Part shown: positions 9,445 through 18,551 of the stretch, piece by piece
Position numbering within the stretch: position 1 is the stretch's first letter
Layout of the letters: each line of letters begins with the position of its first letter
NCBI RefSeq assembly: GCF_000633255.1
Contig: NZ_AYMJ01000008.1
Location: forward strand, 62,001-126,000
Origin: Pseudomonas sp. H1h
GTDB taxonomy: Bacteria; Pseudomonadota; Gammaproteobacteria; Pseudomonadales; Pseudomonadaceae
Direction: 5' to 3'
DNA: 64,000 nt
Translations under genes and position numbers: made by a program
The notes under the pieces: generated by a model
What the model was told of the DNA's origin: nothing
What the model saw: only the letters and a program-made list of their open reading frames with translations
Databases searched by the model: none

Positions 9445-10943
9445 AAGGTTTCTTCCCGCAACAGTGGATTGCTCGCACCGAGATAGGTCGGTACGCCACG
9501 CAATACGCCCTGGAAGGCTTCTAGCGGTTCCCCGATGGTCATGCCCTGGCTCGAAATGCGGTATTCACGGATCGTCGATTCGTGGCTGCCGGTGCGTTTC
9601 TTTATGATGGAAATGGCCCGGCGCACCTTGCCGATGGCTTCGAAATAGCGCAGCAGGATCACCGTGTCGGCCAGGTAAGTGATATCGACCGGCGCTTGCA
9701 TGTCGCCCACCAGCCCGTGTTGGGCGACGGTCATGAAGGTCGCCGCACCTTTACGGTTGAGGTACAGCAGCAGCTCGTGCATGTGCAGCACCAGCGCGTT
9801 CTCTTCCGGCATCGCGGCCTGATAGCCGTTGATACTGTCGATCACTACGGTCTTGATGTTGCCTTCGTCGACGCATCGGCGCACCCGGTGGGAGAACTCG
9901 CCCGGGGACAGCTCGGCGGCGTCCACTTGTTCGATCAGCAGGTTGCCGGTGGCTTGCAGGGCCTTGAGGTCAATGCCGATGTTTTTCATGCGTTCGAACA
10001 GCAAACCCAGTTCTTCATCGAAGATAAACAGCGCGGCTTTTTCACCTCGAGCCACGGCGGCAGCGGCGAAGATCATCGAGATCAGCGATTTGCCGGTCCC
10101 CGCCGGGCCGAGAATCAGCGTGCTGGAGCCGGTCTCGATGCCGCCGCCGAGCAGGGCATCCATTTCAGGAATGCCGCTGGTCAATTGCAGACGTGGATAA
10201 TCGCCACGGTGTTCAGCCGCGACCAGCCGCGGGAACACATGCACACCGTCACCCATGATGGTGAAGTCGTGGAAGCCACCGCGATACTTCTGGCCGCGAT
10301 ACTTTATCACCCGGATGCGTCTGCGCTCGGCGCCATAGTTAGGCGTCAGTTCTTCGAGACGGATCACCCCGTGGGCCACGCTGTGCACGGTTTTGTCGAG
10401 GGACTCGGTGGTCAGGTCGTCGAGCAGCACGACGGTGGCGTCATAACGCACGAAGTAATGTTTGATCGCCAGAATCTGCCGACGATAACGCAGCGAGCTC
10501 TGCGCCAGCAGGCGAATCTCCGACAGGCTGTCGAGCACCACACGGGTCGGCTTGAAGCGCTCGACCACTTCGAAAATCTGCTTGGTGGCTTCGCCCAGCT
10601 CCAGATCGGAGGAATACAGCAGGCTTTGCTGATGCTCGGCGTTGAGCAGACTTTCCGGCGGGGTCAGCTCGAAGATTTCGATGTTTTCGTTCAGTTCCCA
10701 ACCGTGGGACCGTGCGCCCTGGCGCAGCTCACGCTCGGTTTCCGACAGCGTGATGTACAGACAGCGTTCACCGGCACGGGCGCCGGCCAACAGAAAATGC
10801 AACGCGACGGTGGTCTTGCCTGTGCCGGGTTCACCCTCGAGCAAAAACACATGGCCCCGGGACAGTCCGCCGGCGAGGATGTCATCCAGGCCGGTGATGC
10901 CGGTGGCGGCTTTTGCACTGATCAACTCGTTGGACGTAGACAA
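9441..10943 (-). CDS. KaiC-like double-domain RecA-family ATPase
   Basis: About 500 residues with two tandem KaiC/RadA-type ATPase domains. Walker A motifs are GEPGTGKT (about 37-44) and GPAGTGKS (about 279-286); Walker B-like segments are VVLDSLSE and VVIDSING, and SETEREL resembles the paired catalytic glutamates of KaiC CI. The TTG at 10943 is preferred as start because GAGAGG lies seven bases upstream and the protein then begins STSNELISAKAATGI; an ATG at 10958 has no clear ribosome-binding site and the frame stays open to 11015. KaiA and KaiB are not encoded here. Non-cyanobacterial KaiC homologues often pair with histidine kinases in stress or timing signalling, and here a hybrid kinase overlaps by four bases. 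No conserved C-terminal Ser-Thr phosphosite pair like that of cyanobacterial KaiC was confirmed. Confidence 0.9.
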   Translation of the reverse strand: MSTSNELISAKAATGITGLDDILAGGLSRGHVFLLEGEPGTGKTTVALHFLLAGARAGERCLYITLSETERELRQGARSHGWELNENIEIFELTPPESLLNAEHQQSLLYSSDLELGEATKQIFEVVERFKPTRVVLDSLSEIRLLAQSSLRYRRQILAIKHYFVRYDATVVLLDDLTTESLDKTVHSVAHGVIRLEELTPNYGAERRRIRVIKYRGQKYRGGFHDFTIMGDGVHVFPRLVAAEHRGDYPRLQLTSGIPEMDALLGGGIETGSSTLILGPAGTGKSLISMIFAAAAVARGEKAALFIFDEELGLLFERMKNIGIDLKALQATGNLLIEQVDAAELSPGEFSHRVRRCVDEGNIKTVVIDSINGYQAAMPEENALVLHMHELLLYLNRKGAATFMTVAQHGLVGDMQAPVDITYLADTVILLRYFEAIGKVRRAISIIKKRTGSHESTIREYRISSQGMTIGEPLEAFQGVLRGVPTYLGASNPLLREETL

Positions 10944-11043
10944 AGAATGCCCTCTCATGACTAGGGGAATCGAGGCCGCTGACTGAATTGAACGACCTGA
11001 ATTACTTGACCCCATGCCTTGATGGCGGTTCCGCTTTTTCTTG

Positions 11044-11070
11044 CTGGCGAGAGGAAAATCCTCTCGCCAG
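11044..11070 (-). terminator. Strong hairpin after the TPR gene
   Basis: A perfect 12-bp stem (CTGGCGAGAGGA paired with its complement) with a three-base loop begins a few bases beyond the stop at 11076. A long T run is absent on either side (GGTTTT on the plus side), so this may be a transcript-stabilising hairpin as well as a terminator separating the TPR gene from kaiC. Confidence 0.6.
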
Positions 11071-11075
11071 GGGTT

Positions 11076-12131
11076 TTAGAGTCCTTGTTGCAAAGCCGGG
11101 TCATCGGGGTTCATCTGTTCCAGTTGCGCCAGCAAAACCTGCACGTTCTGCAACTGGCCGCTTTCTTTCCAGTAATTGATCAGCAGCACCCGGGCCTTGC
11201 GGTCGGCGGGGTGGCGCTGCACGACTTCCTGCAATTGCTTTTGCGCCGCTTCCAGTTCTTCGGCGGCGTGCAGGGTGGTCGCCAGGTCGTAGCGGTAGTC
11301 CTTGTTGTCAGGCTCAAGCTCGACCGCTTTGGACAAACCGAGCAGGGCGAACTCGCGCTGGCCGTGGTGCAGCAGCCACAGACCCAGTGCGTGCTGCAGG
11401 TAGGCGGAATCCGGCTGGGCCTGCAACTGTTTCGCGAGCAGCTGGCGGGCAGCGTCGCTCTGGCCCTGGCGATCGAGGACATCGATCTGCATCACCAGCG
11501 CCGGCAGGTTACCCGGCTCCAGACGCAAGGTGTTGTCGAGCGCTTGCTGGGCCTGTTTGAGTTCAGCGTTGTGCAGATACAGACGCGCCAGTTGCGCGTA
11601 GGTGGCGGCGCTTTCCGGTTGGCCAGTGAGCACCTGCTCCCAGCCATCGATCGCCTGCTGCAGGGGGGCGAAATACAGGCCGAGCTCGTCCGGCGTCAGA
11701 CCCAGCAGGGCGTTGATCGCGGCAAAACGCACGGTTTGATCTTCATCCTCCAGCATCGGCCCGAGCAACAGACTGCGTTGTCCGCCGGGCACCAGTCCCA
11801 CCACACTCTGAATCGCTGCCAGGCGCACCTCGGGTGCCTCGTTTTGCAGGTGCGCGTCGGCCAGTTTCAGCGCCTGCGGGCTCGGGTAGTTGGGCAACTC
11901 GGCCAGCAGCCAGACGCTGCGCTTGACCGACAAGTCCGGGCGCGCCAATTGTTGATAGAGCTGACGCGCCGCCCCCGGTTGACCGGAGCGGGCCGCCGTG
12001 AGGGCTTCGCTGTAGCCGCGCTTGATCGCCTCGGGCACCACCGGGGTGGTGGAGCGCAGGGACAACCAGGCCACGACGATGAGCAGTACAAGGCCAAGGC
12101 TGATAAGCAGGTAGCGGCGGGACTGAGGCAT
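11076..12131 (-). CDS. Membrane-anchored tetratricopeptide repeat protein
   Basis: A 351-residue protein with one N-terminal transmembrane anchor (about 7-25, leucine and valine rich after PQSRRYLL), a central helical region resembling HEAT/ARM-type repeats (about 75-160: AIQSVVGLV, AINALLGLT), and four to five TPR units from about 180 to the end (for example YAQLARLYLHNAELKQAQQAL and LGLSKAVELEPDNKDYRYD). The bulk should face the periplasm. TPR domains are protein-interaction scaffolds, so the partner cannot be inferred. It lies upstream of kaiC on the same strand but is separated from it by a strong hairpin, so it is probably its own unit. Confidence 0.85.
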   Translation of the reverse strand: MPQSRRYLLISLGLVLLIVVAWLSLRSTTPVVPEAIKRGYSEALTAARSGQPGAARQLYQQLARPDLSVKRSVWLLAELPNYPSPQALKLADAHLQNEAPEVRLAAIQSVVGLVPGGQRSLLLGPMLEDEDQTVRFAAINALLGLTPDELGLYFAPLQQAIDGWEQVLTGQPESAATYAQLARLYLHNAELKQAQQALDNTLRLEPGNLPALVMQIDVLDRQGQSDAARQLLAKQLQAQPDSAYLQHALGLWLLHHGQREFALLGLSKAVELEPDNKDYRYDLATTLHAAEELEAAQKQLQEVVQRHPADRKARVLLINYWKESGQLQNVQVLLAQLEQMNPDDPALQQGL

Positions 12132-12326
12132 GCGATTTCCGTGAACGGGTGTTCTTTAGCAGAGGGGCAAGCTTCGGTCAGCTTGGCCGTTGAGTCAAAT
12201 TCGCCAGTCGATCAATTGTGGGGACGCGTCTGCTCGCGAATACGGTATGCCCGTGCGTCTGGATATCGACTGATCCGGCGCTATCGCGTGCAGGCTCGCT
12301 TCTACAAGGGAAGCAGGCACAAAAAA

Positions 12327-12353
12327 GCCCCGCGACCGAATGATACGCGGGGC
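12327..12353 (-). terminator. Rho-independent terminator of mexEF-oprN
   Basis: An 8-bp GC stem (GCCCCGCG/CGCGGGGC) around an 11-base loop, flanked by A6 on both sides of the plus strand, giving a T run after the stem on the minus strand. It lies 48 bases past the oprN stop. The remaining intergenic DNA up to the TPR gene holds only a degenerate REP-like half-site near 12290-12315 (GCAGGCTCGCTTCTACA). Confidence 0.85.
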
Positions 12354-12400
12354 AAAAAATTGGTTGGTTGCGGCCAACCAAAGGAGCGCTTGAAAAATGT

Positions 12401-13822
12401 TTACTTGCTGGCGACCGTCTCTGGCTGCCAGCCACCCCCCAGGGCCTTGTAGATCGCGACGATGCCGCGATACAGATCGACTTCGGCCTGGGCCTGGCTG
12501 TCTTCGGCGTTCAGGCGTTCGCGCTGAGCGTCGAGCAGTACCAGGAAGTCAGTAGTGCCTTCGCGGTAGCGGATTTCCGCGAGATCGGCAGCCTTGCGGC
12601 TCGATTCACTTTGACGGATCAGCGAAATCAGGCGTTGCTGACGTTTGCCGTAATCGCTGAAGGCGTTTTCCGATTCTTCCAGGGCCAGCAGCACTTGTTG
12701 CTCGTAGGTCGCCAGTGCGCCTTCGGCATCGGCATCGGCGCCGCGCAGGCGGGCACGCACGCTGCCAAGGTCGAACGCCGCCCAAGTGATACTCGGGCCG
12801 AGCGCCCAGGCGTTGGCCGCCGAGGAGCCGATCTGCGAACCGCGCCCGGCCGTCCAGCCGAGGAACCCGCTGAGGCTGACCCGCGGGAACAGGTCGGCCT
12901 TGGCCACACCGATCCGCGCAGTGGCCGAAGCCAGCTTGCGCTCGGCGCTGAGAATATCCGGACGACGTTGCAGCAGTTCGCCCGGGTCGCCGATCGGCAA
13001 GGCTTTGGCAATGGCCGGCAAGTCTTTGGGGCTCAGGTCCACGGTCAGTTTGTCCGGACGCTCACCCAGCAGGGTGGCGATACGGTTCTTCTGTCGAACC
13101 TGTTCGGCCTGGAGTTGCGGCACGCTGGCTTCGACCGAGGCCAGACGCGCATCGGCGCGTTCGACGTCGAGCTGATCGCCCACCCCGGCATCACGCAGGC
13201 TGATGGTGATCTTGCGCGACTCCTGCTGGTTTTCCAGGTTGGCCACCGCGATCTTCTCGCGCAGTTGCGCACCGCGCAGTTGGCCGTAGGCGTCGACCAG
13301 TTCGGCAATCATGGTGACTTGCAGTTGGTACAGGTCGGCCTCGACGGCTTGCTGCTCGGCATCGGCCGATTCCAGATTGCGCTGGATGCGCCCGAACAGG
13401 TCGATTTCCCACGCCATGTCCAGTCCCAGGTCATAGCGCTCACTGTTGACCCGTTTGGTGGTCTGGCCGGGGATTTGTCCCTTGGCCAGATCGCTGCTGG
13501 CGCGGCTGGTGATGGTCGGCATTGCATCGTTGCTGACGTCATCACGGATCGCCCGGGCGGCTTTCCAGCGAGCGAAGGCCACGCGCAGTTGGCGGTTGCC
13601 TTGCAGCGATTGGGTCACCAACTGGTTGAGGGTCGGATCGTCGAATTGCTGCCACCAGATGCCTTCGAATTTCGATCGGTCGAAGTTCTTTTGCCCGGCT
13701 GCGCCGTCGGTGGCGGTCGTGATATTGGCCGCCTCCGTGGCTGGGGTCTTGTAGTCAGGGCCGACGGCGCAGGCGCTCAGCGCCAGCACCAGCAGACTCG
13801 GCAGGAAGACTTTCAGACTCAT
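12401..13822 (-). CDS. oprN: Outer-membrane efflux lipoprotein, OprN family
   Basis: A 473-residue outer-membrane channel of the NodT/OprM type. The signal peptide ends in a lipobox LSAC (Cys18), followed by VGPDYKTP, typical of lipid-anchored RND channels. Two internally homologous halves of outer-membrane efflux repeats follow, including RPDILSAERKLASATARIGVAKADLFP in the second half. The trimer forms a beta-barrel and periplasmic tunnel through which MexF substrates leave the cell. The start overlaps the mexF stop by four bases (ATGA), and a terminator lies 48 bases past the stop. The symbol follows its position behind an unmistakable mexF. Confidence 0.9.
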   Translation of the reverse strand: MSLKVFLPSLLVLALSACAVGPDYKTPATEAANITTATDGAAGQKNFDRSKFEGIWWQQFDDPTLNQLVTQSLQGNRQLRVAFARWKAARAIRDDVSNDAMPTITSRASSDLAKGQIPGQTTKRVNSERYDLGLDMAWEIDLFGRIQRNLESADAEQQAVEADLYQLQVTMIAELVDAYGQLRGAQLREKIAVANLENQQESRKITISLRDAGVGDQLDVERADARLASVEASVPQLQAEQVRQKNRIATLLGERPDKLTVDLSPKDLPAIAKALPIGDPGELLQRRPDILSAERKLASATARIGVAKADLFPRVSLSGFLGWTAGRGSQIGSSAANAWALGPSITWAAFDLGSVRARLRGADADAEGALATYEQQVLLALEESENAFSDYGKRQQRLISLIRQSESSRKAADLAEIRYREGTTDFLVLLDAQRERLNAEDSQAQAEVDLYRGIVAIYKALGGGWQPETVASK

Positions 13823-16800
13823 TGTTGCGCCTCCAGTGGCTTTTGAAGATTGTGCGCCTTGGCCGCTTTGCGGGCTTCGCCGCGCTCGACGAAATTACGA
13901 ATCAGCACATAGAACACTGGCGTCAGCAGCAGACCGAAGAAGGTCACCCCGAGCATCCCGGAGAACACCGCCACACCCATCGCATGACGCATCTCGGCAC
14001 CGGCACCGCTGGAGAACACCAGTGGCACCACACCCATGATGAACGCGAAGGAGGTCATCAGGATCGGCCGCAGACGCAGACGGCAGGCTTCCAGTACCGC
14101 CGCCAGCGGATCGAGGCCTTCCAGCTGTTTATCCTTGGCGAACTCGACGATCAGAATCGCGTTCTTACAGGCCAGGCCCACCAGTACAATCAGACCGATC
14201 TGGGTGAAGATGTTGTTGTCGCCGCCAGAGATGATCACCCCGGTAATGGCCGACAGCAGAGTCATCGGTACGATCAGGATCACCGCCAGTGGCAGGCTCC
14301 AGCTTTCGTACTGAGCGGCGAGCACCAGGAACGCCAGCAATACGCAGAGCGGGAACACGAACAGCGCGGTGTTGCCGGACAGAATCTGCTGGTAGGTCAG
14401 GTCGGTCCACTCGTAGGTCATGCCGTTCGGCAGTTCATCCTTGAGCAGTTTCTCGATGGCTTTTTCGGCCTGGCCGGAGCTGTAGCCGGGCGCAGCGGCA
14501 CCGTTGATTTCAGCAGTGATGAAGCCGTTGTAGTGCATCACGCGATCCGGACCCGAGGTGTCGCTGACCTTGATGAAGGTCGCCAGCGGGATCATTTCGC
14601 CCTTGTTGTTACGCACTTTCAGCTGACCGATCTGGTCGGATTCGAGGCGGAACTGTTGCTCAGCCTGAACGTTGACCTGATAGGTGCGCCCGAAGCGGTT
14701 GAAGTCGTTGGCATACAGCGAACCCAGGTAAATCTGCAGGGTGTCGAAGATGTCGCTGACGGCTACGCCGTGGGTCTTGGCTTTTTCGCGGTCGATGGCG
14801 GCATCGACCTGTGGCACGTTCACGGTGTAGCTGGTGAACAGTCCGGCCAATTCCGGCACGCTGCGGCTCTTGGTGATGATGTTCATGGTTTCTTTGTACA
14901 GCTCGTCGTAACCCAGGTTGCCCCGGTCTTCGATTTGCAGGCGGAAACCACCAATGGTGCCCAGACCTTGTACCGGTGGTGGCGGGAAGATCGCCATGTA
15001 CGCTTCCTGAATGTTCGCGTACTGGCCGTTCAGGGCCCCGGCGATTGCACCGGCAGACATGCTCGGATCTTTACGCTCGTCAAACGGTTTCAGGGTCACG
15101 AACACGATGCCGGCGTTCGGGCTGTTGGTGAAGCCGTTGATCGACAGGCCCGGGAACGCTACGGCGCTTTCCACGCCTGGCTGTTTCAGCGCCAGGTCGG
15201 ACATACGCTTGATCACGTCTTCGGTGCGATCCAGGCTTGCGGCGTCCGGCAATTGCGCGAAAGCCACCAGGTATTGCTTGTCCTGGCCCGGTACGAAACC
15301 GGTCGGGGTGCTGGAGAAACCGAAGAACGTCAGTACCATCAGGCCTGCGTACAACAGCAGGGCGATACCGCTGCCACGGATGACCCGACGCACAGTACCG
15401 ACGTAGCCATGGCTGGCCTTGTCAAAGAAGCGGTTGAACGGACGGAACAACCAGCCACCGAAGATCTTGTCGAGGATTTTCGAGAAGCGGTCTTTCGGCG
15501 CGTCATGCCCTTTGAGCAACACGGCGGCCAGTGCTGGCGACAGGGTCAGCGAGTTGAACGCGGAGATCACGGTCGAGATCGCAATGGTCAGCGCGAACTG
15601 CTTGTAGAACTGCCCGGTAAGGCCGGAGATGAACGCCGCCGGTACAAACACCGCACACAACACCAGCGCTGTCGCAATGATCGGGCCGGTCACTTCACGC
15701 ATGGCGCGCTTGGTCGCTTCGACCGGCGTCAGTCCCAGCTCGATGTTCCGTTCGACGTTCTCCACCACCACGATGGCATCGTCCACCACGATACCGATCG
15801 CCAGTACCAGGCCGAACAGGGACAGGGCGTTGAGCGAGAAGCCGAACAGGTGCATCACCGCAAACGTACCGATCAAAGATACCGGCACCGCCACCAACGG
15901 AATGATCGAGGCGCGCCACGTCTGCAGGAACAGAATCACCACCAGCACCACAAGGATCAGTGCTTCGAAGAGGGTGTGAACCACTGCCTCGATCGAACCG
16001 CGCACGAAGATCGTCGGGTCATAGACGATGCTGTAGTCCATGCCTTGCGGGAAGCTTTTCTTCAGCTCTTCCATCTTGCCGCGAACTTCGTTCGAGATCT
16101 GGATGGCGTTGGAGCCTGGACGCTGGAAGATCGGGATCGCTACCGCCGGCTGATTGTTCAGCAACGAACGCAGGGCGTATTGGCTGGAACCCAGTTCGAC
16201 GCGAGCGATGTCCTTGAGGCGCGTGATCTCACCGTTATCGCCTGCGCGAATGATGATGTTCTCGAACTCTTCCTCGGAGACCAGACGACCCTGCGTGTTG
16301 ACCGACAGCTGGAAGCTCTGGGCATTCGGGGCAGGGGGCGCACCCAACTGACCGGCAGCGACCTGACGGTTCTGTTCACGAATCGCCGTCACCACATCGG
16401 TGGCGGTCAGGTTGCGCGAAGCGGTCTTGTTCGGATCGAGCCAGACCCGCAGCGAGTAGTCGCCCATACCGAACAGTTGCACGTCACCGACACCGCCCAG
16501 ACGCGCCAGCTCATCCTTGATATTGAGGATTGCGTAGTTGGACAGGTAGAGCATGTCGTAGCGTTTGTCCGGCGAGGTCAAGTGCACAACCATGGTCAGA
16601 TCGGGCGACGCCTTGTCGACGGTGATACCGATGCGCGTCACTTCTTCGGGAAGTTTCGGCTCGGTACGGGTCACCCGGTTCTGCACCTGCACCTGCGCGT
16701 TGTCCAGGTCGGTGCCCAGAGCGAAGGTGATGGTCAGGGTTATCTTGCCGTCAGCGGTGGACTGCGAGGACATGTACAGCATGTTCTCGACGCCGGTGAT

Positions 16801-17010
16801 GGCTTGCTCCAGCGGAGCGGCCACGGTTTCACCGATGACTTTTGGGTTGGCGCCCGGGAAGTTGGCACGCACCACCACAGTGGGTGGCACGACTTCCGGG
16901 TATTCGCTGATCGGCAGCTGGAACAGCGAGATCGCACCGGCGATCAGGATCAACAGCGAAAGCACCGCTGCGAAGATCGGCCGTGAAATGAAGAATTGGG
17001 AAAAATTCAT
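13819..17010 (-). CDS. mexF: RND multidrug efflux permease MexF
   Basis: A 1063-residue inner-membrane proton/drug antiporter of the HAE1 RND family, full length. It begins NFSQFFISRPIFAAVLSLL and shows the family features: twelve transmembrane segments with two large periplasmic loops, the GIVVDDAIVVVENVER segment of TM4 with the paired aspartates of the proton relay, FPLCVLLAFLVLAAQYESW, and the TM10 segment LVGLACKNAILIVEFAKD with its proton-relay lysine. The sequence agrees closely with my memory of P. aeruginosa MexF. In that species the MexEF-OprN pump exports chloramphenicol, fluoroquinolones, trimethoprim and quorum-sensing precursors. It starts 15 bases after the mexE stop and overlaps oprN. 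Confidence 0.95.
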   Translation of the reverse strand: MNFSQFFISRPIFAAVLSLLILIAGAISLFQLPISEYPEVVPPTVVVRANFPGANPKVIGETVAAPLEQAITGVENMLYMSSQSTADGKITLTITFALGTDLDNAQVQVQNRVTRTEPKLPEEVTRIGITVDKASPDLTMVVHLTSPDKRYDMLYLSNYAILNIKDELARLGGVGDVQLFGMGDYSLRVWLDPNKTASRNLTATDVVTAIREQNRQVAAGQLGAPPAPNAQSFQLSVNTQGRLVSEEEFENIIIRAGDNGEITRLKDIARVELGSSQYALRSLLNNQPAVAIPIFQRPGSNAIQISNEVRGKMEELKKSFPQGMDYSIVYDPTIFVRGSIEAVVHTLFEALILVVLVVILFLQTWRASIIPLVAVPVSLIGTFAVMHLFGFSLNALSLFGLVLAIGIVVDDAIVVVENVERNIELGLTPVEATKRAMREVTGPIIATALVLCAVFVPAAFISGLTGQFYKQFALTIAISTVISAFNSLTLSPALAAVLLKGHDAPKDRFSKILDKIFGGWLFRPFNRFFDKASHGYVGTVRRVIRGSGIALLLYAGLMVLTFFGFSSTPTGFVPGQDKQYLVAFAQLPDAASLDRTEDVIKRMSDLALKQPGVESAVAFPGLSINGFTNSPNAGIVFVTLKPFDERKDPSMSAGAIAGALNGQYANIQEAYMAIFPPPPVQGLGTIGGFRLQIEDRGNLGYDELYKETMNIITKSRSVPELAGLFTSYTVNVPQVDAAIDREKAKTHGVAVSDIFDTLQIYLGSLYANDFNRFGRTYQVNVQAEQQFRLESDQIGQLKVRNNKGEMIPLATFIKVSDTSGPDRVMHYNGFITAEINGAAAPGYSSGQAEKAIEKLLKDELPNGMTYEWTDLTYQQILSGNTALFVFPLCVLLAFLVLAAQYESWSLPLAVILIVPMTLLSAITGVIISGGDNNIFTQIGLIVLVGLACKNAILIVEFAKDKQLEGLDPLAAVLEACRLRLRPILMTSFAFIMGVVPLVFSSGAGAEMRHAMGVAVFSGMLGVTFFGLLLTPVFYVLIRNFVERGEARKAAKAHNLQKPLEAQQ

Positions 17011-17025
17011 CGGAGTTATCGTCCC

Positions 17026-18279
17026 TTAACCGCGTGGGGTCGCAGCGGCAAGCTTCACAACCGATCCCGGCGCGCCTTTGGCAGGTGCGACTTTGGGCAG
17101 GTTGCTGGCTTCCAGCGCTTGTCGTTGTTGGGCCAGGGCGGCAATGGTCTGCTCGCTGGCCATCGGGATCACTTCAGGGGTCACCGGCGAACCCGGACGT
17201 ACCCGCTGCAGGCCCTTGACGATGATCGTGTCGTCCTTGTTCAGCCCGGTGCGCACGATGCGCAGGCCTTCGATCTTCGGACCGAGTTCAACGGCGCGGT
17301 ACGCGGTCTTGTTGTCCGCATCCATTACCAGCACGAACTTCTTGCCCAGGTCGGTACCGACCGCTTCGTCGTTGATCAGCATGGCGTTGTAGGTGCCGCT
17401 GCCGACCAGTTTCAGTCGTGCATACAGACCCGGGGTGTAGGTGCCGTCGCTGTTGTCGAACACGGCGCGACCACGGATGGTGCCGGTCTTCGGGTTGACC
17501 TGGTTGTCGACGAAGTTCATCTGCCCCAGGTGCGGGTTGCCGTCTTCGTTGGACAGCCCCATGTACACCGGAGTGGTGGCGCCGCGTTGGCCGTTGCGGG
17601 CGAGTTGAGTGTATTTGAGGAACACCCGCTCATCCGCGTCGAAGTAGGCATAGACCTTGTCGGTGGAAACCACGCTGGTCAGTGGTGTGGTGTCGGCGGT
17701 CACCAGGTTGCCGGCGGTGATCTCGGCACGGCTGACGCGGCCGCTGATTGGCGCGGTGACACGGGTGAAACTCAGGTTCAGCTTGGCCAGATCCAGTTGC
17801 GCTTGCAGGGCACCGACGGCGGCGCGCGCCTCTTGTGCAGCGCTGGTGCGCGAGTCGGCCAGTTCGGCGGAGATGGCGTTGCTGGCACGCAGGCGTTCAC
17901 CGCGGCCGGCTTCGTTTTCACTGCGGGTGGCGTTGGCGCGCGATTGTGCGACCAAGGCTTCGAGGCGGCGCACCTCAGCCTGGAATGGACGCGGGTCGAT
18001 CTGGAACAGCAGGTCGCCTTTCTTCACCAGTGCACCTTCGGTGAAAGCTACCTCGTCGATCTGGCCGGAGACCCGTGGACGAATTTCAACGGTTTCCGGC
18101 GCTTCGAGGCGCCCGGTGAATTCGTCCCACTCGTTGACCGGTTGTTCCAGCACCTTGGCCACGCTGACTTTGGCAGCGGGCATAGTGGCGGCAGTCTCCG
18201 GAGTCTTGCCGCAAGCGCTCATCACCAGCACGGCCAACAGGGCCAACGGGAAGCGCAAATGTTTGAGTGACTGTTCCAT
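17026..18279 (-). CDS. mexE: Periplasmic membrane-fusion protein MexE
   Basis: A 417-residue membrane-fusion adaptor joining MexF to OprN. The start at 18279 (EQSLKHLRF) gives a clean lipoprotein signal with lipobox VMSAC (Cys23); the open frame extends to 18405 but the upstream residues do not look like a signal peptide. The lipoyl/barrel-sandwich half is split by an alpha-hairpin: VEIRPRVSGQIDEVAFTEG, then FQIDPRPFQAEVRRLEA, then LNLSFTRVTAPISGRVS, followed by beta-barrel and membrane-proximal domains. It is first in the operon, with candidate regulatory palindromes about 80-160 bases upstream. The usual neighbour mexT is not adjacent; it lies about 4.4 kb upstream. Confidence 0.94.
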   Translation of the reverse strand: MEQSLKHLRFPLALLAVLVMSACGKTPETAATMPAAKVSVAKVLEQPVNEWDEFTGRLEAPETVEIRPRVSGQIDEVAFTEGALVKKGDLLFQIDPRPFQAEVRRLEALVAQSRANATRSENEAGRGERLRASNAISAELADSRTSAAQEARAAVGALQAQLDLAKLNLSFTRVTAPISGRVSRAEITAGNLVTADTTPLTSVVSTDKVYAYFDADERVFLKYTQLARNGQRGATTPVYMGLSNEDGNPHLGQMNFVDNQVNPKTGTIRGRAVFDNSDGTYTPGLYARLKLVGSGTYNAMLINDEAVGTDLGKKFVLVMDADNKTAYRAVELGPKIEGLRIVRTGLNKDDTIIVKGLQRVRPGSPVTPEVIPMASEQTIAALAQQRQALEASNLPKVAPAKGAPGSVVKLAAATPRG

Positions 18280-18354
18280 GGAATCATCCGCCAATGTATT
18301 GAAGATGGGCGGATGATGCTCGGCGGGCTGTGATGGCACGAATCGAATGAAGCA

Positions 18355-18378
18355 AAGGTAACTATCATTCGGAATGAT
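18355..18378 (-). promoter_or_regulatory. Candidate MexT/LysR operator upstream of mexE
   Basis: On the minus strand this reads ATCA-N5-AATGAT-N4-ACCTT, and its core TATCATTCCGAATGATA (18363-18379) is a perfect 17-base palindrome. The MexT box described in P. aeruginosa is ATCA-N5-GTCGAT-N4-ACYAT; this site matches 11 of 15 fixed positions with the same spacing. It lies 76-99 bases upstream of the mexE ATG, where an activator would be expected. Confidence 0.45.
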
Positions 18379-18425
18379 ATAAGACCGATTCGAGCCCTCT
18401 AGCATGCACCTTTCGTTAGGGTGCT

Positions 18426-18440
18426 ATCAATCTGTTTGAT
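18426..18440. promoter_or_regulatory. Second LysR-type inverted repeat upstream of mexE
   Basis: ATCAA-N5-TTGAT, a perfect T-N11-A class palindrome of the LysR family, centred about 154 bases upstream of mexE. Read on the minus strand it also fits the first part of the MexT box (ATCA-N5-ATTGAT) but not the distal ACYAT. It could be a recognition site with the 18355 site acting as activation site. Confidence 0.35.
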
Positions 18441-18507
18441 GACAAATGTGTGTTGCGTGACGGGTAAAAGTGCAGCGGCCTTTTCAGCGGCGGGTAGCAC
18501 AAACAAA

Positions 18508-18530
18508 GAGACGGCCATGAAGGCCGTCTC
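18508..18530 (-). terminator. Terminator after the DUF805 gene
   Basis: A perfect 9-bp stem GAGACGGCC/GGCCGTCTC with a five-base loop, followed on the minus strand by TTTGTTTGT. It lies 21 bases beyond the stop at 18552 and should keep zinc-ribbon gene transcripts from running into mexE. Confidence 0.8.
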
Positions 18531-18551
18531 GATCAACAGTTACAGGCTGAC

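Noticed and set aside
9582..10964. A 460-codon plus-strand frame opposite the KaiC-like gene
   Set aside because: No motif and a shadow-type composition; the minus strand holds two intact KaiC domains.
12338..12345. GAATGATA shared by the oprN terminator loop and the mexE upstream palindrome
   Set aside because: An 8-mer is expected by chance often enough in 64 kb; the terminator loop has no regulatory reason to match.
13822..16986. A 1054-codon open frame on the plus strand opposite mexF
   Set aside because: It mirrors the high-GC third-codon pattern of mexF, is rich in His, Gln, Arg and Asp with no domain, and has no ribosome-binding site. It is a shadow of the real gene.
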